From contig JAFTXB010000056.1 of assembly GCA_017461825.1 (NCBI GenBank), positions 1-13,534 of the forward strand: 13,534 nt of DNA, written 5' to 3'. Source of the DNA: Clostridia bacterium. Its GTDB lineage: Bacteria > Bacillota > Clostridia > Oscillospirales > CAG-272. Below are positions 1 through 6,113 of the stretch, one piece after another. Made by a program: the position numbers and the translations under genes. Position 1 is the stretch's first letter. Every line of letters begins with the position of its first letter. The notes under the pieces were generated by a model. It had not been told where the DNA came from and did not search any database. It was given only the letters and a program-made list of their open reading frames with translations.

Positions 1-480
1 ACCTGTAATGAGTGCGGAGAAACACGAGAAGTCGGCGCACACCATTATTCCGATGCTACCTGCACCGTTGCAAAGACTTGTAAGATCTGCGGCATCACCG
101 AAGGAACCGCCCTCGGACATACTTGGACGGCAGCTACTTGTGAAAGCGCACGAACTTGTTCCGTATGCGGTCATTCCGATGGCGAAGCTCTCGGACACAC
201 GCCTGCGGCTGACGATGGAAATTGCAGTACAGCCCTTTGTTGCAGTGTGTGTAATGCCGTGATCCGCGAGGCAGGCACACATCTTCCCGAGAAAGATGAC
301 GGAAACTGCACTACCGATGTAAAATGTTCTGTTTGCGGAGAAATAACTGCCAACGGCAACGAAAATCACGCTGACGAAAACGGCGACTACGTTTGTGACA
401 ACGATGGTTGTCAGATAACGCTTGAAGGCGCACCAAAGGACGAGAATGAAGGCATTGACCTTCCCATCGACCGAAATTAA
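1..480 (+). CDS. Secreted/surface protein with Cys-x-x-Cys repeats, C-terminal part (5' truncated by window)
   Basis: Frame 1 is open from base 1 to the TAA at 478-480, giving 159 residues of the C-terminal part of a longer protein; the start lies left of the window. The first two thirds are repeats of about 25 residues of the form TC-x2-C, a Gly-His-x-Trp step, then ATC-x4-TC-x2-CG (for example TCKICG, TCSVCG, KCSVCG). Such Cys/His repeats are common in large secreted proteins of gut clostridia and may bind a metal, but no function is established here. The last 45 residues are acidic and end without a membrane segment or LPxTG motif, so nothing shows how it is anchored. It is followed after 31 bp by a second secreted protein with related repeats, suggesting a shared transcript. 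A tandem ORF in another frame (8-262) is a shadow. Confidence 0.8.
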   Translation, partial: TCNECGETREVGAHHYSDATCTVAKTCKICGITEGTALGHTWTAATCESARTCSVCGHSDGEALGHTPAADDGNCSTALCCSVCNAVIREAGTHLPEKDDGNCTTDVKCSVCGEITANGNENHADENGDYVCDNDGCQITLEGAPKDENEGIDLPIDRN

Positions 481-511
481 AAAATAAACAATTCCAAGGA
501 GGATATACAAA

Positions 512-3424
512 ATGAAAAAAGCAACCAAACTTATAGGTTTGTTTCTGTCCGTTCTGCTAATTGCCGTTCTTTTCTGCGGCGTGACTGCGTTTGCGGCTGA
601 AACTGATTACACTTCTCCCACAGCGGACGAAGCAAAGATCTACGGTGCAAACGTCAATCTCGGCGGTGATATTTCGATGAAATATTACGTTGAAGTCGGA
701 TCAAACATCACCGTTGATAATCTGAAATTAAAGACAGAATTTCTTGGTGTTGTCAAGGAATTGTCTGCAACGTCCACCGAAACGATTGATACTGTTACTT
801 ATCACGTTTATGTACTTGACAGTATCAACCCTCAATGTATGGGCGACCCGATTGACGCACAGCTCATTTACAACGGCGCGGCTCTGACCTGCGAGGATTC
901 AAGTATACTCGATTACAGCGTCAAGCAGAATCTTGTCAACATCTATGAAACCTCGGATGATAAAACAAAGCAGCTTATTATCGACACGCTGGAATATGGC
1001 GCGGCTGCACAGATTTATCAAAATTATAATAGCGAGGAAACCCAGCTTGTAACTTATGGCGTGGATTTTATCGCTAACGACGTGGCTGAATCTACCCCAT
1101 CTGCCAACACCTACGAATACACCGGTGCTACCGAAAATATTTATCTTGATGAAGTAACGGTAAACTTTAGCAATACTAATCAAATCAAGATTAAATACTT
1201 AAACAATTCCGAGAATGTAACGGAATTGAGTGTTGCTATTGCTCCGTATGATTTTTCTGAGAAAGCTACGTTTACCGTAGAAAACGGCTTCACGTTGAAA
1301 TACAGCATTAACGATTATTGCTATGAAATTTTGAATGGCGATTATACCGAAAATATGAAAGACCTCGCCCTCGCACTCTACAACTACGGTCTTTCCGCAC
1401 ATAAGTATGTGGGCGTACACAGCGGCGGTACGGCTACTTGTTCGCAAGGTAAACTCTGTGATATCTGCGGTTTTGAGTACGACACCACACGCAATCCCAA
1501 CAACCACGCAAGCGACGAGCTTACTTATACCGCTAACGAAGATGAAACCCACTCTGCTGTTTGCTCCTACTGTAATACAGAGTATGTAACCAATGAAGCA
1601 CACACATTTGATGCTGCTACAGGCAAGTGTACTTCCTGTGAGGTTGCCGCTGCTGCAAAGATTGGCGAAAAGTATTACGCAAAATTGGCTAATGCGGTAG
1701 CTGTTGAGGGGGGCGGCGATGTTTATGTTTTGGCAAACAATGATGAAGACTTCACCATTCCTGGCAATGTAAATCTGTACGCCGGCGAAAACACTCTCTC
1801 CGGTGACATCCTTGTTAAAGGAATTATTAAGGATGGTATTTTCACCGGCAAAGTTTCTCTTTGTTATTCTGGGAAGTTTGTGAATGGTGTTGCTACTACG
1901 ATTGATCCAGCTACTATCGAAGGAGGCGCCTTCTACGGTGCGGTTTCTGCGTCGGAGGATGGCGGTGGTGGCTATATCAAGGGCGGTACTTTCTATGATA
2001 CTTTGACAACCTCCGCGATTGCTATCACGGGAGGAATCTTTACTGAATCCGCAACTGTGGAGTTGACTGGTTACACTATGGTTGAGGGTGCTGCTATTTT
2101 CTACTGCGATGTAGACAACAAGGACTCCTTTATTATCTCCGGCACATTCTATGGTACAGTGGAGAATAGGGAGGATGGTTGGATTTACGGTGGTGATTTC
2201 AAGGACGCCCTAATTAACTACGGATATATTACTAACAAACAAGATGATTATACCATCACTATCACACAACCCGTACAGAATGAGTTAGGTAGCACCATTG
2301 ACTGTACTGAGCATATTCAGTGGACTGAAGCTTCCTGCGCAGTTAAAGCAACCTGTGGCATCTGCGGCGAGTATGGCGAGACGTTGCCCCACAACTATAG
2401 TTATGTTGCGAATGACGATACAGACACAATAACCGAGTCTTGCGATCAGGGATGCGGACATAACGTCACCGTTACTCTAAAGGCTCCCGCAAATCTCGTT
2501 TATGACGAAAGCAAGAAGGAAGCAACCATTGACGGTACACTTGCCGGAGCTTATGCAATTACCTATGCAGTTAAGGATGGCGCAACTTTGGACAGCGCAC
2601 CTGCAACCGTAGGCACTTACACCGCGACCCTTACCGTTGGCGATAAGAGCGTGAGCGTTGAGTTTACCATCGAAAAGGCTGATCCTCCCTACACCGAGCC
2701 TACAGGACTCACCGCTAACCTCGGTCAGACCTTGGCAGATGTGGCACTTCCCACAGGTTGGGCATGGGAAGATGACACCCTTTCCGTTGGTGCAGAAGGT
2801 GAAAATGAATTTAATGCTGTCTTTACTCCTGCTGATACCGCTAACTACAACACCATAACCAAAGCGCTGACCGTTAGTGTTTCTATGTCCGCTGCCACCG
2901 TGACCACGGAACCTGCCGCAGTTGAGAATTTGGAATACACCGGCGAGGCACGAGCTCTTGTGACCGCAGGTACAGCAAGCGGCGGCGAAGTTCAGTATAA
3001 GCTGGGTGCAGACGGTACTTACTCTACCGCCATTCCTACCGCAACCGATGTTGGCGAATACACCGTTTACTGGAAGGTTGTTGGCGATGACAACCACGGC
3101 GATACTGCCGAGCAGTCCATCACGGTGACCATTTCCGCGAATGCTGTTGCGGAAGAAGAACTGAATGTTACCGGGTACGATGCCTCCTACACCTATACCG
3201 GCGAGGCAATCAAGCCCGAGGACATCATCATCACCGTGGACGGCAAGGAACTGGTCAAGGACACCGATTATGAGATCTCTTACGGTGAGAACCAGTATGT
3301 CGGTGAAGGAACGATCACCATTACTTTCAAGGGCAATTATAGCGGAGAAGTTGTAAAAACTTTTGCGATTACACAGCAAGATGAAACGCTCCCTTTTGAC
3401 GGTGAGGGAGTAAAGATAAGTTAA
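512..3424 (+). CDS. Large secreted multi-domain surface protein with Cys-x-x-Cys and Ig-like (YTG) repeats
   Basis: The ATG at 512 follows AAGGAGG at 496-502. The 970-residue product begins with a clear Sec signal peptide (KK, hydrophobic core 8-24, TAFA cleavage site near 28). Residues 36-180 and 200-300 look like two copies of one fold, each a beta-rich part ending in a helix of similar pattern (LIIDTLEYGAAAQIYQ; LALALYNYGLSAHKYV). Residues 310-378 hold Cys-x-x-Cys motifs (CDICG, CSYCN, CTSC), and 598-650 another set (CGICG), like those of the upstream gene. Residues 400-585 are Gly/Thr/Phe-rich with repeated GGxF steps, as in beta-helix proteins. Residues 655-955 are tandem Ig-like modules, the last with the familiar YTGEAIKP and DTDYEISY pattern. 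There is no C-terminal membrane segment or sortase motif. It probably acts outside the cell; binding partner and function are unknown. Codon use is more AT-rich than in the genes beyond 5 kb. Confidence 0.85.
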   Translation: MKKATKLIGLFLSVLLIAVLFCGVTAFAAETDYTSPTADEAKIYGANVNLGGDISMKYYVEVGSNITVDNLKLKTEFLGVVKELSATSTETIDTVTYHVYVLDSINPQCMGDPIDAQLIYNGAALTCEDSSILDYSVKQNLVNIYETSDDKTKQLIIDTLEYGAAAQIYQNYNSEETQLVTYGVDFIANDVAESTPSANTYEYTGATENIYLDEVTVNFSNTNQIKIKYLNNSENVTELSVAIAPYDFSEKATFTVENGFTLKYSINDYCYEILNGDYTENMKDLALALYNYGLSAHKYVGVHSGGTATCSQGKLCDICGFEYDTTRNPNNHASDELTYTANEDETHSAVCSYCNTEYVTNEAHTFDAATGKCTSCEVAAAAKIGEKYYAKLANAVAVEGGGDVYVLANNDEDFTIPGNVNLYAGENTLSGDILVKGIIKDGIFTGKVSLCYSGKFVNGVATTIDPATIEGGAFYGAVSASEDGGGGYIKGGTFYDTLTTSAIAITGGIFTESATVELTGYTMVEGAAIFYCDVDNKDSFIISGTFYGTVENREDGWIYGGDFKDALINYGYITNKQDDYTITITQPVQNELGSTIDCTEHIQWTEASCAVKATCGICGEYGETLPHNYSYVANDDTDTITESCDQGCGHNVTVTLKAPANLVYDESKKEATIDGTLAGAYAITYAVKDGATLDSAPATVGTYTATLTVGDKSVSVEFTIEKADPPYTEPTGLTANLGQTLADVALPTGWAWEDDTLSVGAEGENEFNAVFTPADTANYNTITKALTVSVSMSAATVTTEPAAVENLEYTGEARALVTAGTASGGEVQYKLGADGTYSTAIPTATDVGEYTVYWKVVGDDNHGDTAEQSITVTISANAVAEEELNVTGYDASYTYTGEAIKPEDIIITVDGKELVKDTDYEISYGENQYVGEGTITITFKGNYSGEVVKTFAITQQDETLPFDGEGVKIS

Positions 3425-3487
3425 ACAAATATAAAAAAGAGCCTGCGACGCACTATGTACGCACAGACCCTTTGAACAACAAAGACT

Positions 3488-3519
3488 GGCGGTGAGTGTA
3501 ATGCTCACCGCCTATTTTT
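3488..3519 (+). terminator. Rho-independent terminator after the surface-protein genes
   Basis: A perfect 9-bp GC-rich stem (GGCGGTGAG at 3488-3496 with CTCACCGCC at 3504-3512) closes a 7-nt loop and is followed by TATTTTT. It sits 64 bp after the stop of the 970-residue gene and separates that unit from the leader region beginning near 3560. Confidence 0.9.
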
Positions 3520-3559
3520 GTACCCATTTTTAGCTATAACAAAGCAATTTCCCATTCTA

Positions 3560-3568
3560 TGATATGAT
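3560..3568 (+). promoter_or_regulatory. Probable extended -10 promoter for the regulatory genes
   Basis: TG at 3560-3561, one base, then TATGAT at 3563-3568 forms an extended -10 element in an AT-rich stretch just after the terminator. No good -35 box lies at the usual distance, which an extended -10 can tolerate. Transcription would start near 3575 and give a leader of about 370 nt before the 3945 gene. Confidence 0.5.
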
Positions 3569-3600
3569 TAGCACACTCAAAATATAACGAAGGAAAAGAG

Positions 3601-3654
3601 ATGAAAACGATCTACACGGTCATCTTCCAGAATACCACCTTGGACGAGCCGTGA
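3601..3654 (+). CDS. Possible 17-residue leader peptide or gene remnant
   Basis: ATG at 3601 has a purine-rich GAAGGAAAAGAG just upstream and reads 17 codons (MKTIYTVIFQNTTLDEP) to TGA at 3652. It lies at the beginning of the predicted leader transcript, before a second short ORF. It may be a translated leader peptide controlling the regulatory genes, or the decayed start of a longer gene. Nothing but position and ribosome-site-like sequence supports it. Confidence 0.3.
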   Translation: MKTIYTVIFQNTTLDEP

Positions 3655-3683
3655 CAATTCTTAATTCAAGGAGGTATTTTAAT

Positions 3684-3746
3684 ATGCGTTGGGGTAACTG
3701 CGCTTCACTACTCGTTATGAGTAGTGATTATGAACTTATGGCTTAA
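3684..3746 (+). CDS. Possible 20-residue leader peptide with strong ribosome site
   Basis: A consensus AAGGAGGT (3668-3675) sits 8 nt before ATG 3684, followed by 20 codons (MRWGNCASLLVMSSDYELMA) to TAA at 3744. So good a ribosome site before so short a frame suggests the peptide is translated. The frame contains the 9-bp hairpin at 3705-3727. Just past the stop, another reading frame gives CCST then stop, so a one-base change would extend the peptide to ELMAxCCST. I have an unverified impression that similar peptides occur in clostridial mobile elements. Likely role: leader peptide coupling translation to expression of the gene at 3945. Confidence 0.45.
   Translation: MRWGNCASLLVMSSDYELMA
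3705..3727 (+). repeat. Perfect 9-bp hairpin inside the leader ORF
   Basis: TCACTACTC (3705-3713) and GAGTAGTGA (3719-3727) pair perfectly around the 5-nt loop GTTAT. There is no T-run after it, so it is not a terminator by itself. It could be an RNA structure opened by ribosomes on the leader ORF, or a DNA hairpin used in single-strand replication or transfer. Confidence 0.6.
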
Positions 3747-3782
3747 TTGCTGCTCTACATAACACAAAATTGAATATCGACC

Positions 3783-3840
3783 GAAAGGCGTTTACTGAAT
3801 GGTACGAAAAAACAATCGTATCAAGCAGTAAGCGCCTTTC
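3783..3840 (+). promoter_or_regulatory. 58-nt two-part hairpin, candidate attenuator
   Basis: Arms 3783-3797 and 3826-3840 (GAAAGGCGTTTACTG with CAGTAAGCGCCTTTC) form 15 pairs including one G-T wobble. After a 2x2 internal loop, a second helix of 8 pairs (3800-3807 with 3816-3823, one wobble) closes the A-rich loop AAAAACAA. The 3' arm ends CCTTTC and is followed by TGTTTT, so it could act as a transcription terminator in the leader of the 3945 gene. The wobble pairs fit an RNA structure better than a protein-binding palindrome. A role as a folded ssDNA site is an alternative. Confidence 0.6.
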
Positions 3841-3894
3841 TGTTTTGAGACACGAAAAATGTAATTTGCCGTCTATCCGTGCGCCTCCCTGTCA

Positions 3895-3924
3895 GATTTT
3901 GAAAAATCACGAACTTTCAAAATC
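3895..3924 (+). promoter_or_regulatory. 10-bp perfect inverted repeat just upstream of the sigma-like gene, possible operator
   Basis: GATTTTGAAA (3895-3904) and TTTCAAAATC (3915-3924) are exact reverse complements separated by 10 nt, ending 8 nt before the ribosome site of the 3945 gene. The stretch also carries a direct repeat AAAATCACGA at 3903-3912 and 3919-3928. The spacing suits a dimeric repressor or an RNA hairpin near the ribosome site. Which factor binds is unknown. Confidence 0.45.
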
Positions 3925-3944
3925 ACGACACGGAGGAAAATTGA

Positions 3945-4397
3945 ATGAAAAAACTTACCATTACCATCACGGAACAGAACGGAAACAGAAAAAACATTAC
4001 GGTAGAGCTTGAAAACGAGCTTGCAGATTGGTTGATTACCCAGCCCGAGGACGTACAGTGCGATTTTATCCTTTTTGAATATAAGGCGAGATGTGTGGAG
4101 CGCAAGGAAACTCGCAGAACGCAATCTCTTGACAGCTCTTTGGATAACGGCTTTGATATTGCAGACGAAAGCGCGGACGATGCGGAAGATATTTTGACAC
4201 GGCTTGCTGTCGGACAAGCAATAGAACGCTTGAACCCACGCCAACAATGGGTCGTTAAGCAGCTCTATTACATAGGAAGAAGTCAGGCAGAGGTTGCCCG
4301 TGAATTAGGCATCAGTAAGCCTGCCGTTACCCAGCAGATAGCGGTCATAAAAAGCACCTTGAAAATTTTTTTGAAAAATTTTGAGGATCAGCCTTAA
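3945..4397 (+). CDS. Sigma-70 region 4-like helix-turn-helix regulator
   Basis: ATG 3945 is preceded by GGAGG at 3932-3936. The 150-residue product has a beta-rich N-terminal part (1-25), a helical middle containing the stretch ERKETRRTQSLDSSLDNGFD (52-71), and a C-terminal sigma-region-4-like domain (about 88-142) with the helix-turn-helix SQAEVARELGISKPAVTQQI at 113-132. The middle pattern is one I associate with sigma-70-like proteins of Tn916/Tn1549-type elements in clostridia; this is from memory. No region 2 is present, so it is not a complete sigma factor. It most likely controls transcription of the element, perhaps its own leader or the promoter at 5143-5172. The long structured leader suggests tight control of this gene. 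It is followed after 78 bp by a second regulator of similar type. Confidence 0.75.
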   Translation: MKKLTITITEQNGNRKNITVELENELADWLITQPEDVQCDFILFEYKARCVERKETRRTQSLDSSLDNGFDIADESADDAEDILTRLAVGQAIERLNPRQQWVVKQLYYIGRSQAEVARELGISKPAVTQQIAVIKSTLKIFLKNFEDQP

Positions 4398-4475
4398 CTT
4401 TTGCCCTTTCCCGTGGCTATTAAGTGAAGGGCGCACTTCAAAACACGAAAAAGTAACGAAACCGGAGGTAATGAA

Positions 4476-4811
4476 ATGATACCGTTAAAGAACATCAGAG
4501 AAGATTTGAAGGATATCCGATACTATCACGCTCGCAAGGAAATTTTCGATTCCTCAAAGGGTGGCGTGGGACTCAATAAGGTGCTTGACAAGGTGGAGCG
4601 ATACAATCAGGTTATCGTCTCTGCTCCCCCGAGGCTCTATGACCTCTACGTTTGCCTTTACACAAGGGGCTTTAAGCAGGAGGCGTTGTCGGTAGAACTG
4701 GGGCTCACACCCGAGTACGTGCAGATGCAACACAAAAAGCTGCTTCTATTTCTGCAAGCCAAGTTTGAGGAACGCGAAGAAACCGACGAAAGCGAGGACG
4801 ACGAGGAATGA
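4476..4811 (+). CDS. Second sigma-like helix-turn-helix protein (DUF1492-like)
   Basis: ATG 4476 follows GGAGG at 4464-4468 with 7-nt spacing; another ATG at 4471 stops at once. The 111-residue product is helical, with a likely helix-turn-helix at about 64-92 (FKQEALSVELGLTPEYVQMQ) and a very acidic C-terminal tail (99-111). The conserved stretch RYNQVIVSAPPRLYDLYVCL (42-61) ahead of the HTH resembles small sigma-region-4-like proteins of phages and conjugative elements (DUF1492 type). It probably works with, or on the same promoters as, the product of the gene before it. The acidic tail could contact another protein. Its stop overlaps the start of the next gene (ATGA), indicating translational coupling. 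Family assignment is by pattern, not by search. Confidence 0.65.
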   Translation: MIPLKNIREDLKDIRYYHARKEIFDSSKGGVGLNKVLDKVERYNQVIVSAPPRLYDLYVCLYTRGFKQEALSVELGLTPEYVQMQHKKLLLFLQAKFEEREETDESEDDEE

Positions 4812-5053
4812 AAAAGCGACCGGATTTTATGAAAGAGGCAAGCAACGTCTATCGAACGCCCTGCTTCATCGTCAGGCAGCGGCTCGGACTTCTCTTTAAC
4901 GACGAGGAATCCAACGAGCTGATCAGCCGCGACACATATTATGCGCGTACACCGGAACGGGATGCAGAATATGAAGCGACCTTCCATAAGCGCATCAAGA
5001 TCGACGGCAAGCGCATCCGCGCCAACGTCACCGCAAGAGAGTACAAAAAATAA
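4808..5053 (+). CDS. Small basic protein of unknown function
   Basis: ATG 4808 overlaps the stop of the upstream HTH gene by 4 nt (ATGA), so it is very likely translated by coupling. The 81-residue product is charged, with no signal peptide or membrane segment, two cysteine-free halves apart from Cys19, and a basic C-terminal third (KRIKIDGKRIRANVTAREYKK). The stretch ISRDTYYARTPERDAEYEATF forms its middle. I do not recognise the family. Being cotranscribed with two sigma-like regulators at the left end of the element, it may be a DNA-binding or accessory regulatory protein. It is the last gene before a 306-bp gap. Confidence 0.6.
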   Translation: MKKRPDFMKEASNVYRTPCFIVRQRLGLLFNDEESNELISRDTYYARTPERDAEYEATFHKRIKIDGKRIRANVTAREYKK

Positions 5054-5105
5054 GGCTCTCACATCCATAGCATTGTTGGGGTAAAGCTTGGGTAAATACA
5101 AAAAC

Positions 5106-5134
5106 TCCTGACATTCGTTCTGAAACTGTCGGGA
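5106..5134 (+). terminator. Weak terminator-like hairpin after the regulatory genes
   Basis: TCCTGACA (5106-5113) pairs with TGTCGGGA (5127-5134) including one T-G pair, with a possible short inner TTC/GAA helix. It lies 52 bp after the stop of the 81-residue gene, but only a broken T-rich stretch follows (ACTTTCTT). It may end the regulatory transcript or simply be part of the upstream region of the next promoter. Confidence 0.35.
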
Positions 5135-5142
5135 TAGACTTT

Positions 5143-5172
5143 CTTACATTTTCCAAACGAAACCTCTATAAT
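5143..5172 (+). promoter_or_regulatory. Probable sigma-A promoter of the main nine-gene unit
   Basis: A perfect -10 box TATAAT (5167-5172) lies 18 bp downstream of CTTACA (5143-5148), a four-of-six match to TTGACA. Transcription would start near 5179 and leave an untranslated leader of about 180 nt before the gene at 5360. No other equally good promoter is seen between here and 13439. Confidence 0.65.
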
Positions 5173-5229
5173 GAAAGCGTAATCGGCACAACACAATATT
5201 TCGATCATCGGTGCGGTGTTTGCAAAGTA

Positions 5230-5243
5230 AAGGTGGCCACCTT
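5230..5243. repeat. 14-bp perfect palindrome in the long 5' leader
   Basis: AAGGTGGCCACCTT is its own reverse complement and lies about 50 bp downstream of the predicted transcription start. With no loop it fits a binding site for a dimeric protein better than an RNA hairpin. The rest of 5054-5359 holds the promoter, the hairpin at 5106 and a short GCCC/GGGC hairpin at 5311-5322; no convincing gene is seen there. Confidence 0.4.
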
Positions 5244-5359
5244 CCGACACACAATCGCACGGGACGATGTTCCATCCGAAAGTGCCACGGTTACGAATTA
5301 AAATTGAATAGCCCACACGGGCACAAACAACAAAATCTAAAAAAACAGGAGGATTTTCA

Positions 5360-5623
5360 ATGGCAGACAATAAGTACAACAGACGCAGATGGGCGATCCC
5401 CACCAAGCGCGCAAAGGGCTACGCATCCGAGCGTAAGGCAAAGGTACATCAGCACGGCCCGAAGGAAGGCAAGGAGCTGACCGACTACGAGGCAGGTATC
5501 CGTTCCGGTTACTTGCAGGCACAGTCCGATCACGCCGGGCTTTACAAGTACAAGAAGGCTCTTGCCGAGGGTAAGACCAAGCAGGAAGCACGCGAGATCT
5601 CCCAGCGTAAGGGCAACGGTTAA
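5360..5623 (+). CDS. Small basic protein with YxxG-x3-GY motif
   Basis: ATG 5360 follows AGGAGG at 5347-5352. The 87-residue product is strongly basic and soluble, with no signal or membrane segment. Residues 43-54 (YEAGIRSGYLQA) match a motif in the 99-residue protein encoded at 6114 (YDVGFKRGWEEA), so the two are probably related. The N-terminus (NRRRWAIPTKRAKGY) and the C-terminal half (KYKKALAEGKTKQEAREIS) are lysine/arginine-rich, suggesting contact with nucleic acid. I do not recognise the family. As the first gene of the main unit, directly before a possible ssDNA-binding protein, it may take part in replication or DNA handling. That role is inferred from charge and position only. Confidence 0.65.
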   Translation: MADNKYNRRRWAIPTKRAKGYASERKAKVHQHGPKEGKELTDYEAGIRSGYLQAQSDHAGLYKYKKALAEGKTKQEAREISQRKGNG

Positions 5624-5659
5624 TCACATCAAATCAACATTACAGGAGGAAAATTCTAT

Positions 5660-6016
5660 ATGGCAAATAAGAACGCAGAAAAGAACATTTTGGTAGAACG
5701 CGAGGTTTTCGAGAAGGATGGTAAGTCCTACTTCTCCTACTTCATCAAGGGGCAGGTTCGCGGCAAGGACGTGAAGGTTGCTATCATTCCCCCCGATAAG
5801 GGCGGTTACACGGTTCTGGATATCGTGTTCGGCAACACCATGGCAGCGGAGCTTGTGGTCAAGCCCTTTGAGATCAAGGATGACGCTACGGGCAAAACCA
5901 TTTCCGGTAACACCTACGCGGTCAAGTCCTACGACGAGAACGGCGAGGAATACGAGTGTGCCATCAAGCCATTCCGCGCGTCTGACAAAGCACTTCTCAA
6001 TATGCTCTTGAAGTAA
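5660..6016 (+). CDS. Beta-rich small protein, candidate ssDNA-binding protein
   Basis: ATG 5660 follows AGGAGG at 5644-5649. The 118-residue product alternates short beta-like stretches (YFSYFIKGQVRGKDVKVAII, residues 24-43; YTVLDIVFG; AAELVVKPFEI; TYAVKSYD) with Gly/Asp/Lys turns, a pattern that could form an OB-like barrel. The aromatic cluster YFSYF at 24-28 beside basic residues could stack on single-stranded DNA. No cysteine pair, signal or membrane segment is present. Filamentous phages carry a small ssDNA-binding protein early in their genome, and an HUH initiator is present in this element, so an ssDNA-binding role is plausible. I recognise no diagnostic motif; another beta-rich structural protein is possible. 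A terminator-like hairpin lies 28 bp after its stop. Confidence 0.6.
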   Translation: MANKNAEKNILVEREVFEKDGKSYFSYFIKGQVRGKDVKVAIIPPDKGGYTVLDIVFGNTMAAELVVKPFEIKDDATGKTISGNTYAVKSYDENGEEYECAIKPFRASDKALLNMLLK

Positions 6017-6043
6017 GCGCATAACAAAAAACGATTATCGTTT

Positions 6044-6088
6044 CTGCGGCTTGTACTTGGCTATGGGTCGGGTATAAGCCGCAGTTTT
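6044..6088 (+). terminator. Terminator-like hairpin between early and later genes
   Basis: CTGCGGCTT (6044-6052) and AAGCCGCAG (6076-6084) form a perfect 9-bp stem around a 23-nt loop, followed by TTTTCTATTT. It lies between the 118-residue gene and the ribosome site at 6101. It could partly stop transcription so that the first two proteins are made in excess of the later ones. The large loop makes it weaker than the one at 3488. Confidence 0.65.
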
Positions 6089-6113
6089 CTATTTCAAACA
6101 AAGGAGGTTTTTT

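Noticed and set aside
8..262. Plus-strand ORF beginning MSAEKHEK
   Set aside because: Frame 1 over the same bases gives regular Cys-x-x-Cys repeats that continue to the stop at 480, so this frame is a shadow.
2477..3508. Minus-strand 343-residue ORF opposite the 970-residue gene
   Set aside because: It lies antisense to a gene with signal peptide, ribosome site and clear Ig-like modules, has no ribosome site and looks like low-complexity noise.
3425..3600. dif-like or direct-repeat attachment site at the left junction
   Set aside because: I compared this stretch with the right end and with the Firmicutes dif pattern as I remember it and found no match; the right boundary is outside the window.
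3770..4012. Plus-strand 80-residue ORF across the leader
   Set aside because: It covers the hairpins and runs out of frame into the sigma-like gene; no ribosome site and no protein-like pattern.
4403..4438. Two overlapping short hairpins (GCCCTT/AAGGGC and AAGTG/CACTT) between the sigma-like genes
   Set aside because: Stems of only 5-6 bp without a T-run are within chance expectation; too weak to call an attenuator or terminator.
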